Assembly (NCBI RefSeq): GCF_000710915.1
Contig: NZ_BAUA01000025.1
Coordinates: forward strand, 1 to 42,803
Length of the DNA: 42,803 nucleotides
Origin: Nocardia brasiliensis IFM 10847
Lineage (GTDB): Bacteria; Actinomycetota; Actinomycetes; Mycobacteriales; Mycobacteriaceae
Direction of reading: 5' to 3'
Part shown: piece by piece, positions 18,438-25,748 of the stretch
Position numbering within the stretch: position 1 is the stretch's first letter
Layout: each line of letters begins with the position of its first letter
Translations under genes and position numbers: made by a program
The notes under the pieces: model-generated
Databases searched by the model: none
Seen by the model: the letters and a program-made list of their open reading frames with translations, nothing else
Told to the model about the DNA's origin: nothing

Positions 18438-19310
18438 ATGGCGAAGATTGCTTTTCTGGGGACCGGCCGGATGGGCACGGGGATGGCGGCGCGGTTGATC
18501 GCCGCCGGGCACGACGTCGCGGTGTTCAACAGATCGCCGGAGAAGGTCGCGGACCTGGTGGCCGCGGGCGCGGTCCGGGCACAGACACCGGGTGCGGCGG
18601 CCGAGCAGGCCGACGCAGTCTTCGCGATGGTCGCCGACGACGCCGCCTCGCGCGCGGTGTGGCTCGGCGCGGACGGCGCGCTCGCGGCGTCGGGCGCGCC
18701 CGGCCGATTCGCGATCGAGTGCTCGACCCTGTCCCGGCCCTGGGTGCTCGACCTCGCGAAACAGGCCGCGGCCCAGGGGTTCCGGTACATCGACTCACCG
18801 GTCACCGGACTGCCCACGGCCGCCGCGGCCGGCGACTTGCGGCTGCTGGTCGGGGCCGCGCCCGCGGATCTCGACGCGGTGCGTCCGCTGCTGGAACCGC
18901 TGTGCGGCAGCATCGTTCATTTCGGTGATGTCGGCGCCGGCACCGCGTACAAGCTGGTGCAGAACCTGTTGGGCTCCGTGCAGATCGCCGCGACCGCGGA
19001 GGTGCTGCGGATCGCCGAACTCAGCGGACTCGACCTGACGGCCGTGGTCGACACTCTCGCCCTGAGCGTTGCGGCCAGTCCGACGGTGACGCGGGTCAGC
19101 CGGCTGATGCTGGACGGCGTGCACGACCGCGATATCGCGTTCACGGCCGCGCTGCGCTCGAAGGACACCCGCATCGGGGTGGAACTGGCCGAGGCCGTGC
19201 ACGCGCCCGCCGCGCTGGGGCACGCCGCCCACGACCTGTTCGTGCGGCTCGTCGAGGCGGGTCACGGCGAGCTCAACGAAACCAAGGTCATCGACCTTTT
19301 ACGGGAATGA
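18438..19310 (+). CDS. NAD(P)-dependent beta-hydroxyacid dehydrogenase (3-hydroxyisobutyrate dehydrogenase-like)
   Basis: A 290-aa two-domain oxidoreductase. The N-terminal Rossmann motif is IAFLGTGRMGTGMAARL with VFNRSPEKV after the second strand. The Arg following strand 2 is usual for NADP-preferring members. The substrate-binding DSPVTGLPTAAAAGDL loop and the catalytic Lys in GTAYKLVQNLL are in order. The substrate (hydroxyisobutyrate, glyoxylate, tartronate semialdehyde or an imine) cannot be told from sequence. Neighbours give no pathway hint. Confidence 0.88.
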   Translation: MAKIAFLGTGRMGTGMAARLIAAGHDVAVFNRSPEKVADLVAAGAVRAQTPGAAAEQADAVFAMVADDAASRAVWLGADGALAASGAPGRFAIECSTLSRPWVLDLAKQAAAQGFRYIDSPVTGLPTAAAAGDLRLLVGAAPADLDAVRPLLEPLCGSIVHFGDVGAGTAYKLVQNLLGSVQIAATAEVLRIAELSGLDLTAVVDTLALSVAASPTVTRVSRLMLDGVHDRDIAFTAALRSKDTRIGVELAEAVHAPAALGHAAHDLFVRLVEAGHGELNETKVIDLLRE

Positions 19311-19355
19311 TCGCGTCGAGCGCCTAGACTTCGTTTCGAAAAGGAAGGACAGCTC

Positions 19356-19502
19356 ATGAAGCGGAATCTGAACTGCCCCTGTGGCGAGGCGATCGTCGGC
19401 GTGGACGAGGACGACCTCGTCGAGAAGACACAGGCCCACCTCGCCGCGAATCATCCGGGGCACGAGTACTCGCGCGACGAGATCCTGTTCATCGCTTACT
19501 GA
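19356..19502 (+). CDS. Small DUF1059-type protein (48 aa)
   Basis: A 48-aa ORF beginning MKRNLNCPCGEAIVGVDED and ending SRDEILFIAY. GGAAGG lies seven bases before the ATG. The CPCG pair and the His-containing AAQ/AHLAANHPGH helix resemble DUF1059 small proteins, predicted to bind metal; here H28 and H33 plus C8 and C10 could provide ligands. It starts 45 bp after the reductase gene and may share its transcript. Real coding is supported by the start signal, codon use and family resemblance. Confidence 0.8.
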   Translation: MKRNLNCPCGEAIVGVDEDDLVEKTQAHLAANHPGHEYSRDEILFIAY

Positions 19503-19856
19503 TCGAAGCGTGCGCAGCGATCGCTGCGCCGGTGCGGGCGAACTGGGGAGGAGTGGGGACACGCCACTCCTCGTCCCGCTACGTCTCAGTTCCAGTGCCG
19601 CACAGGGTATTTCATAATCAAGTTCACTTCTGTCGGGCGCGCGGGTCGCGGCCGGGTGAGTCGCGCCGTCGACTGCTTCGTTTGCGCGACATATTGTCTC
19701 GATTACATTCGAGCTCGAGTGACCTCGCCGCAGCGCGAATCGGCTCCCCACACCGTGTGAAACGGCAAATCCATTGCCGCGCAGCCGTGCCGGCCGTTCG
19801 CGCTGTATCCCGCCGCCGTCGCGCCCGCCGCGCGGCTCCTCTGAAGTGGGGTCCCT
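19503..19856. other. Intergenic region before the HExxH protein
   Basis: These 354 bases contain no supported gene. The first part holds a perfect palindrome (next entry). The remainder is AT-richer than the surroundings around 19610-19720 and probably carries the promoter of the secreted protein gene at 19857. I see no RNA gene. Confidence 0.5.
19512..19529. terminator. Perfect 18-bp palindrome, possible terminator
   Basis: GCGCAGCGATCGCTGCGC is a perfect palindrome 10 bp after the stop of the DUF1059-like gene. As RNA it can fold into a short hairpin. No U-tract follows, so a protein-binding site is an alternative. Confidence 0.45.
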
Positions 19857-20807
19857 GTGAACCGCAAACTTTCTGTGCCCATCGTCGCCGCCTGCCTCGT
19901 CCTCGCCCTCGGACCCGGTTCGCTGGCCGTCGCGACGCCCCTGTCCAGTCTTCCCGAATCTGCCCCGGCCGCGCCTTACTGTTACGAGGAGCCGTCGCAG
20001 CCGCAGGCCGATATCAGCGACCTGAAAGCTCGCTTCAATCGGTCCAATTGGATGCCGACGCTGCAGGCCATGTATCAGCGGCGCTGGCCGAGCGGGGAGA
20101 AACTCGCGATCGCCCAGGCCAAGGACAAGTACTGGAATCAGTTCGTGGACACCAGCAGTTTCGAGGCGTTCGCGGAATCGATGATGGTGGCGATCCACGA
20201 GGAGACCCACATGTGGGATCTGGACGGTGCGCGCACCGTGTGGGATGTGCGCACCGCGTCGTGGGTCAACGCCACCCAGCAGATGCTGAACATTCCGCTG
20301 CACGGCGGCTTCCCGCGCAAGGAGATCCTGCCGCTGATCAAGGACAAGCTCAGCGACGACATGGACGGCATCTACCTGCGGGACCGCCAGCAGGGCGACT
20401 ATCGCCTGCAAGGCGTGCTCGCCGAGTTGAACGCGGGGCTGACCGGTCTGCCCGCGGTCACTGTGGTGCAGGAGTACATCAAGGGGGTCGGGGCGAGCAA
20501 TGCCCGCGACATCGCCGCGACCAATCTGCGGTACCTGCTGCTGTACCTGCGCGTCGCCAAGGACAAGCACCCGGACTACTGGGCGAAGATCAAGAACGAG
20601 CCCAAGGTTCGTGAGCTGGTGCTGACCCAATTCCTACGCACTGCTTACTGGTTGGAGAAGTCCGCGCCCTACACCGGCAAACTCGGCAGTCCGGATGCGG
20701 ACAAGATCACCGCGAAGAACTATGCCCCGGAGAACATCTCGATTCTCGAGGAGTTCACCGGTCGCAAGGTGCGCACCGACGCACAGAAGAATTGCACCGT
20801 CTCCTGA
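19857..20807 (+). CDS. Secreted protein with HExxH zincin motif
   Basis: A 316-aa protein with a Sec signal peptide (MNRKLSVPIVAACLVLALG, predicted cleavage near residue 26). Residues 114-118 read HEETH in VAIHEETHMWDLD, the zinc-protease HExxH pattern with catalytic Glu115. E190 in VLAELNAGL could be the third zinc ligand. Otherwise it is helical, with charged segments and two Cys only near the ends. I do not recognise a named family. It might be a secreted metallopeptidase or a structurally related non-peptidase. The GTG start has a weak GTGGGG upstream. Monocistronic, ending at a strong hairpin. Confidence 0.8.
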   Translation: MNRKLSVPIVAACLVLALGPGSLAVATPLSSLPESAPAAPYCYEEPSQPQADISDLKARFNRSNWMPTLQAMYQRRWPSGEKLAIAQAKDKYWNQFVDTSSFEAFAESMMVAIHEETHMWDLDGARTVWDVRTASWVNATQQMLNIPLHGGFPRKEILPLIKDKLSDDMDGIYLRDRQQGDYRLQGVLAELNAGLTGLPAVTVVQEYIKGVGASNARDIAATNLRYLLLYLRVAKDKHPDYWAKIKNEPKVRELVLTQFLRTAYWLEKSAPYTGKLGSPDADKITAKNYAPENISILEEFTGRKVRTDAQKNCTVS

Positions 20808-20814
20808 CGGGCCG

Positions 20815-20842
20815 GCCGGGATCACCGATGGGTGATCCCGGC
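20815..20842. terminator. Bidirectional hairpin terminator
   Basis: GCCGGGATCACC (20815-20826) and GGTGATCCCGGC (20831-20842) form a perfect 12-bp stem with a 4-nt loop, followed by CTTTC on the plus strand. It separates the converging zincin-like and DMT transporter genes. Confidence 0.8.
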
Positions 20843-20849
20843 TTTCGGA

Positions 20850-21842
20850 TCAGTGATGTTCCGCCGCGACCTCGCTCCATGTGGCGTCGACGGCCGGGGT
20901 GCGGGCCGCATCGGCCAGTTCGCCGCGCCGCACGACCACCACGCCGGTGAGAATCAGGACGCCGCCGAGCAATTGGATCGCCCGGGGCGTCTCGCCGAGC
21001 AGCGCCCAGGCGAAGGCCAGCGCGGCGAGCACCTCGAACAAAGCGACGAACGAGGCCAGCCGGGAGCCGAGCAGGCGGGTGGCGACGATGCCGGAGACGT
21101 AGGCCAGGGCCGCGGTCACCGTGCCCAGAATCAGCAGCACGGGCCAGGGGGAGGCGGTGAAGTCCTGGAACACAACGGGATTCGTGGTGGCGTGCAGTGG
21201 GACGAGCCCGATCGCGCCCGCGGCGAGCAGCGTGAGCCCGCCGATGAGCAGCGCGCCTGCCGCCAAGACGGTGCCCGGCAGCGTGCCCTCGCCCTGGGCG
21301 GAGAGCAGGAAGTACGCGGCAGCGCCGATCATGGCGGCCAGGGCCCAGGCGATGCCGACCCAACTGGTGGACAGCCCGGACCGCAGGTCGATCACGAGTG
21401 CGAGGCCTGCGATGCCGAGCAGGCCGCCCGCGACGGTGGCGACGCCGGGACGTTGCCGATGGCGCAGCCAGAGCCAGCCGACCACCGCGATCGGGGCGGT
21501 GTACTCGATGAGCAGCGCCACCCCGACCTCCATCTCGGCGACCGCGTTGAAGTAGGCCAGCTGTGTGCCCGCAACGGCCAGCAGCCCGTAGGCGATGATC
21601 AGGGATGCGTTGCGGCGCAACAGCTGCCAGTCGCCGCGCAGCTGGACGAGGGCGATCGGCAGCAATACGGCGGCGGCGATGAGCACCCGGACCGCCACCA
21701 CCGACGCGGCGCTCCATCCGGCGTTCATCAACCCGCGCGCCAGGGAGCCGGAGAGGCCGAACGACGACGCGGACAGCAGCGCGAACAGCAGCCCGGATCG
21801 CAAACGTCGCGGAACGGCACTGTCATGAGCAATGGTCGTCAT
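20850..21842 (-). CDS. DMT superfamily (EamA) exporter
   Basis: A 330-aa inner-membrane protein with ten predicted helices in two EamA repeats (first beginning LRSGLLFALLSASSFGLSGSLARGLMNAG, second TSWVGIAWALAAMIGAAAYFLL). Such proteins export amino acids or other small metabolites by proton antiport; the substrate is unknown. No ribosome binding site precedes the ATG. Instead a TTGACA / 17 bp / TAGCGT promoter ends eight bases upstream, so the mRNA is probably leaderless. It is divergent from a CGNR zinc-finger protein, which may regulate it. Confidence 0.9.
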   Translation of the reverse strand: MTTIAHDSAVPRRLRSGLLFALLSASSFGLSGSLARGLMNAGWSAASVVAVRVLIAAAVLLPIALVQLRGDWQLLRRNASLIIAYGLLAVAGTQLAYFNAVAEMEVGVALLIEYTAPIAVVGWLWLRHRQRPGVATVAGGLLGIAGLALVIDLRSGLSTSWVGIAWALAAMIGAAAYFLLSAQGEGTLPGTVLAAGALLIGGLTLLAAGAIGLVPLHATTNPVVFQDFTASPWPVLLILGTVTAALAYVSGIVATRLLGSRLASFVALFEVLAALAFAWALLGETPRAIQLLGGVLILTGVVVVRRGELADAARTPAVDATWSEVAAEHH

Positions 21843-21850
21843 GGGTAATG

Positions 21851-21879
21851 ACGCTAAGGTGGTGTGTGTAACATGTCAA
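21851..21879 (-). promoter_or_regulatory. Sigma-A-like promoter of the DMT exporter
   Basis: Reading leftwards, TTGACA (21879-21874), a 17-nt spacer and TAGCGT (21856-21851) are followed by eight bases and the ATG. Near-consensus hexamers at ideal spacing place transcription start at or next to the start codon. Confidence 0.65.
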
Positions 21880-21883
21880 CATG
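21872..21883. promoter_or_regulatory. Palindrome overlapping both divergent promoters
   Basis: CATGT-CA-ACATG is an inverted repeat that covers the -35 box of the DMT promoter, part of a TAACAT -10-like box for the CGNR gene (21869-21874) and the CGNR start codon. A dimer bound here could shut off both genes. Confidence 0.45.
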
Positions 21884-22411
21884 ACTTTTGCTCATGACAC
21901 CGAGGCGTCGCTGCTGGCCGCGGTCGAGCTGGTCAATTCGGCCGAAGAACCCGATACGCTGACCGAAATCGCCCAGCTGGAAGAGTTTTTCGTGCGGCAC
22001 GTGTATACCGGCGTGCGGACCGGCGACGCCGCCGAGCTCGCGGCGGTGCGCGCGCAACGCGCCCCGCTGCGCAAGCTGCTGACCAGCGATCGGGACACCG
22101 CGGTGCGGTTGGTCAACGAGACCCTCGCCAAGCATCGGGCGACGCCGCAACTGGTCCGCCACGACGGGTTCGACTATCACATCCACGCCGTCTCGCCGGA
22201 CGCGCCGCTGCCCGTGCGCATCGCCGTCGAGACCGCGATGGCGATGATCGACCTGATCCGCTCCGACGAACTGAGCAGGCTTTCGCTCTGTGCCGACAGC
22301 GCGTGCGAGGGCATCGTGCTCGATCTGTCCCGCAATCGATCCCGGCGCTACTGCAGTACCGCGTGCGGCAACCGCAACGCGGTGGCCGCTTATCGGGCAA
22401 GGCGGCGCTAG
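21881..22411 (+). CDS. CGNR zinc-finger domain protein (putative regulator)
   Basis: A 176-aa protein with an N-terminal ABATE-type stress-response-like helical region (residues 1-125) and a C-terminal zinc finger with C137, C142, C158 and C162, the last in the diagnostic CSTACGNRNAV sequence. These actinobacterial proteins are predicted DNA-binding regulators; some lie divergent from transporters, as here. No Shine-Dalgarno sequence precedes the ATG, and a TAACAT box sits six bases upstream, so translation is probably leaderless. Its stop overlaps that of the convergent yaeQ gene within CTAG. Confidence 0.88.
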   Translation: MTFAHDTEASLLAAVELVNSAEEPDTLTEIAQLEEFFVRHVYTGVRTGDAAELAAVRAQRAPLRKLLTSDRDTAVRLVNETLAKHRATPQLVRHDGFDYHIHAVSPDAPLPVRIAVETAMAMIDLIRSDELSRLSLCADSACEGIVLDLSRNRSRRYCSTACGNRNAVAAYRARRR

Positions 22412-22956
22412 GGCTGCCCGATGGTGTGCTCCTCGACCGCCGTGCTGAATCCGGTGCCGTTGAGGTCGAGGTAGAGCGAGCGTTCGGTGACCGACAGGGT
22501 GACGGTATTGCGGCGTTCGACGACGGCTACGGCCGTGTCGATGAAATCCCGGTCGAAGCTGTACAGCGGGATCTCCGCGGCGCGATGGATGCGTTTTCCG
22601 GCGAGCTGTGCGAGCACCTTCGCCGGATCGCGGTGGGTGTAGACCGCGGTGCGTTCGGCCGCCTTGCTGCCGCGGTGCAGCCGTTCTGCGTCCGGTGCGC
22701 CGACCTCGATCCAGGCGAGGAGGCGGCCGGTGAGGTCGCGCACCAGTACCGCCGGTTCGTCGGTGGAGGACACGCCACCGTCGCTGAACGCGATGCCCTC
22801 CTGGTATTCGAGGCAGTAGGCCAGCAGCCTGGTCAGCATGAACTCCGCGGTTTCGGACGGATGCCGCGCCAACCGCAGGTCCAGTTCCTGGTAGACGTCG
22901 CGGTCGACGTCGGCCAGCTGGACGGTGAAGTTGTGCAGGGTTGCGCTGAGGGCCAT
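22408..22956 (-). CDS. yaeQ: YaeQ family protein
   Basis: A 182-aa protein with the YaeQ pattern throughout: MALSATLHNFTVQLADVDRDVY, LRLARHPSETAEFMLTRLLAYCLEYQEGIAFSDG, DEPAVLVRDLTGRLLAWIEVGAPDAERLHRGSKAA and VYTHRD. YaeQ has a PD-(D/E)xK nuclease-like fold, but its function is not established. The D in DEPAVLVRD and the E in WIEVG occupy the nuclease-like active-site strand. It overlaps the 3' end of the CGNR gene by four bases. Confidence 0.88.
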   Translation of the reverse strand: MALSATLHNFTVQLADVDRDVYQELDLRLARHPSETAEFMLTRLLAYCLEYQEGIAFSDGGVSSTDEPAVLVRDLTGRLLAWIEVGAPDAERLHRGSKAAERTAVYTHRDPAKVLAQLAGKRIHRAAEIPLYSFDRDFIDTAVAVVERRNTVTLSVTERSLYLDLNGTGFSTAVEEHTIGQP

Positions 22957-22968
22957 AGGAGCAGGAGC

Positions 22969-23532
22969 TTAGTTCGGCGGCCAGAGCACCGGCTCGGCCG
23001 GGCAGAGGCTGGCCGAGCGGGTGGTCGGCACCGGACCGGTGCCGGGGGCGAACACCCACTGGGTGATCGGCCCGGCAGCTTGCCAGCGCAGCGCGCCCGC
23101 CGCGTCCGCGACTACCTGATACACCGCCTCGCTACCGTCGATCAGCTGACTGCCTACGCAGTAGTCGTTGTATTCGGTGCCCGGTTGCTGCGCACCGCGG
23201 CTGAACGTACCGGCGGGGCGGGTGCGCGCACCGGGATTCGCGACGGTGCTCGGCGCACCGGTCACCGCGCCGCGCACCCAGACCGGCGCCCCGCGATCGG
23301 CCGCGCAGGTGAAGATCCGGCCGCCGGCCGTCACCTCCATACCTTGTGCGTAACCCGTCCCGGCCCACAGGCATGCCGTGGCGGGCGCGGCTACCGCGCT
23401 GCCCGCCGCGGCCCCGGCCAACCCGAGTGCGGCGAGCGCGGCCACCGACGCGGCCATACCGCGACGCCACCGCTTCGGGGCGGCCTGACCCATGACTTCG
23501 CCAGCGAGAGAATCGTTTTCCACGTTGCCCAT
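22969..23532 (-). CDS. Exported protein of unknown function
   Basis: A 187-aa protein. After a polar N-terminus, a signal peptide or anchor segment (MAASVAALAALGLAGAAAGSAVA) ends with an AVA-A site. The exported part is about 135 aa, rich in Gly, Ala and Pro, with four Cys (ACLWAG, IFTCAAD, DYCVGS, SLCPAE) that could form two disulfides. Repeating short strands and no charged helices suggest a beta-rich domain. I do not recognise the family. GAGG lies just before the ATG. It begins 13 bp upstream of yaeQ on the same strand. Confidence 0.7.
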   Translation of the reverse strand: MGNVENDSLAGEVMGQAAPKRWRRGMAASVAALAALGLAGAAAGSAVAAPATACLWAGTGYAQGMEVTAGGRIFTCAADRGAPVWVRGAVTGAPSTVANPGARTRPAGTFSRGAQQPGTEYNDYCVGSQLIDGSEAVYQVVADAAGALRWQAAGPITQWVFAPGTGPVPTTRSASLCPAEPVLWPPN

Positions 23533-23699
23533 GCCTCGAAGGTAGGAACCGAACGGCCCCGCCCGAATCCCACCGCAGCGCCATTCCCGGCTGATACTGC
23601 GGTGGTAGGGGTGCAACCCGGAGCTCACCCCTGACCGAAACCCGGAGTGGCGCGGACGTTCCCGCGCGCGGCGCACGGAAGGCCCAGCTGGCGCCGTGG

Positions 23700-23781
23700 G
23701 CTGCGGCCGCACAGACCCTGAAAAAGATTCCCGCACCGGCGGCCGATCCCTAGGTGGTACGGGAAAATTCAGGGCCGCAGC
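23700..23781. terminator. Long interrupted inverted repeat, possible terminator or structured RNA
   Basis: Three nested pairings are visible: GCTGCGG (23700-23706) with CCGCAGC (23775-23781), CCCTGAA (23716-23722) with TTCAGGG (23768-23774) and TTCCCG (23728-23733) with CGGGAA (23760-23765). It starts 15 bp after the stop of the minus-strand membrane protein gene. This fits a terminator, but the interrupted form is unusual. Confidence 0.45.
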
Positions 23782-23795
23782 ACGCGAGTCCGCAG

Positions 23796-24221
23796 CTAGT
23801 GCAGCGCCTGTAGCACGCCGTCGGCCACCGCGTAGGTGCCGATGAACAGCTTCAGCATCCAGTGCGTGCCGTGCAGCGCGGCGATGGTCCGGGGCACGCC
23901 GGCTTCCCGCCCGAGGAAGACCGCGACCGGCACCCCGGCGATCAGGCCGAGTACCGCGCCGAGCACCGCGGCGCCGGGCAGGTCGCCGACGCCGCTGACC
24001 GCGACGATGCCTGCGAGAGCCACGGCCAGCACCGCATGTCCCGCCGAGCTGAGCAGCATCGTCCGGGTCGACCAGGTTTCTTCGGTGCGATACCCGAGCG
24101 GTGTCGCGACTTCCGGCAGGAACGCACGAAACATCGCGTCCAGCAAGAACATCAGCAGGACGGCGACCGGAAAGGTCCAGAGCGAATCGGCGGCGATCGC
24201 CGGTCCTGCGATGGCGAGCAT
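23796..24221 (-). CDS. Small four-helix membrane protein of unknown function
   Basis: A 141-aa hydrophobic protein with about four membrane segments (SLWTFPVAVLLMFLLDAMF, AGHAVLAVALAGIVAVSG, AAVLGAVLGLIAGVPVAVFLG, HWMLKLFIGTYAVADGVL). Conserved-looking polar residues are D28 and the HGTHW motif. I cannot assign a family. It lies 22 bp downstream of the M20 peptidase gene's 3' end boundary region on the same strand, so co-transcription with it is possible. Confidence 0.65.
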   Translation of the reverse strand: MLAIAGPAIAADSLWTFPVAVLLMFLLDAMFRAFLPEVATPLGYRTEETWSTRTMLLSSAGHAVLAVALAGIVAVSGVGDLPGAAVLGAVLGLIAGVPVAVFLGREAGVPRTIAALHGTHWMLKLFIGTYAVADGVLQALH

Positions 24222-24243
24222 GCGATGACGCTGTCGGTCGAAG

Positions 24244-25704
24244 CTACTGAGCGAGCTTTTTCACCAGGCGATAGAGGAACTCACGGCTGGCTTCGAGCCC
24301 GGCGATCGGTGCGCGTTCGTTGATGCCGTGAATCCGCCCGGCGTCGGCGGGCACCATGAACAGGCCGCTCACCCCGTACATCGGGATGCCTTTGCTCCGC
24401 GCGTATTTGCTGTCGGTCGCGCCGGTGGACATGAAGGAGCTGACGGCCGCGGTGGGGAACAGTTCCTTGGTCAGCGACGTGACCGCGGCGAGTACGTCAC
24501 CGTTGATCGGCGAGATGCCGCCCGCCGGATCGAGATTGCGGGTGATGGTCAGCTTGCCGCCGTCGGCGAACGCCGCACGCAACTGCTTGTCGACGTCGTC
24601 GGGATTGTCCTGCGGGAGAATTCGGCAATTGACCGTCGCTTTGGCCTTCTGCGGCAAGGCGTTCTCCGCCTCGCCCGCGGTGAGCATGGTCGCCACACAG
24701 GTGGTCCGCAGCTGGGCGTTGTACTCGGGTAGGGCCGAAAGCCGTTCGATCGCCTCCGGACTCGGGTTGCCCGCGGCGACCGCGCGCATGTCCTCGGCTT
24801 CCGGTCCGCTGCGACTGGCGGCCAGCGCGCCGAAGTTGTCCCGGGTCGCGTCGCTGAGCGAGGCCGGGAAGCGATAGGCGGCAAGGCGATTCAGCGCGGC
24901 GCCGAGGGTGTAGATGGCGTTGTCCGGCGTCGGCACCGAACTGTGCCCGCCGTTCTCCTTGGCCTCGACCTGATAGGTCACATAGGTCTTTTCGGCAACC
25001 TGCACGCCTTGCAGGGTGGGTTTGCCGTCGACGAGCAAGGCCCGGCCGCCCTCGTTGAGCCCGTATTCGGCGCTCATCAGGTCGGCTTTGTTCTCCATCA
25101 GCCATTTCGCGCCGTTGTCTTTACCGGCCTCTTCGTCCGCGGTGAGCGCGAGCACGATATCCCGGTTCGGCTTGAACCCCTCGCGCTTCAGCTGCACCAG
25201 GCCGGAGACCAGCGCCGAGACCATGGCTTTGTCATCGATCGAGCCGCGGGCCGCGTAGAAGCCGTCCACCTCGGTGAGCTTGTACGGGTCGGTGGTCCAG
25301 CCGTCCTCGCGCTTGGCCTCGACCACGTCGAGGTGCCCGAGCAGCAGCAGTGGTTTGCGCTGGCCGGTACCGGTGAAACGGAGCACCAGGTTGCCCTTGC
25401 GGGCGACCGGCTCGAAGATCTGGATATCGGACTCGGCGAATCCGGCGTCGAGCAGCCGCCGCTTCACCGCGTCGGCGGCCACGGTCGTGCTGCCGGTGGA
25501 ATGCGAGGTATCCGTCTCCACCAACTGTTTGTAGATCTCGTGGAAGAGCTTCGTATTGTCCTGCGTCGTCGCGCTCGACGAAGAGCTCGCCTCGTTCTTC
25601 GCGGCGGAATCGGAATCCGAGCTGCAGGCGGATGCGGTGAGCGCCGCGACAAGTCCCAGTGCGGCCACCGAAATCAACGGGGTACGGCGACTGAATACAG
25701 ACAC
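24244..25704 (-). CDS. M20 family metallopeptidase, lipoprotein
   Basis: A 486-aa dizinc peptidase/deacylase anchored outside the membrane. The lipobox is LTASAC with Cys27, followed by a Ser-rich linker. Metal and catalytic motifs appear in M20 order: LLLGHLDVVEA (His and Asp), GSIDDKAMV (bridging Asp), TADEEAGKDNG (catalytic and ligand Glu), YGLNEGG and the C-terminal GRIHGINER His. The dimerisation domain lies between about residues 240 and 380. Substrate is unknown. No Shine-Dalgarno sequence precedes the GTG, and TAGCTT ends six bases upstream, so a leaderless transcript is likely. Confidence 0.9.
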   Translation of the reverse strand: MSVFSRRTPLISVAALGLVAALTASACSSDSDSAAKNEASSSSSATTQDNTKLFHEIYKQLVETDTSHSTGSTTVAADAVKRRLLDAGFAESDIQIFEPVARKGNLVLRFTGTGQRKPLLLLGHLDVVEAKREDGWTTDPYKLTEVDGFYAARGSIDDKAMVSALVSGLVQLKREGFKPNRDIVLALTADEEAGKDNGAKWLMENKADLMSAEYGLNEGGRALLVDGKPTLQGVQVAEKTYVTYQVEAKENGGHSSVPTPDNAIYTLGAALNRLAAYRFPASLSDATRDNFGALAASRSGPEAEDMRAVAAGNPSPEAIERLSALPEYNAQLRTTCVATMLTAGEAENALPQKAKATVNCRILPQDNPDDVDKQLRAAFADGGKLTITRNLDPAGGISPINGDVLAAVTSLTKELFPTAAVSSFMSTGATDSKYARSKGIPMYGVSGLFMVPADAGRIHGINERAPIAGLEASREFLYRLVKKLAQ

Positions 25705-25748
25705 GTGCTGAAGCTAGCACGGCCCCAGGTGCTTCGCGGGGGGAACGA

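Noticed and set aside
18325..18438. TTG-initiated extension of the diiron protein to 18438
   Set aside because: It would begin opposite the start codon of the divergent dehydrogenase and gives no conserved sequence; internal ATG or GTG starts are better.
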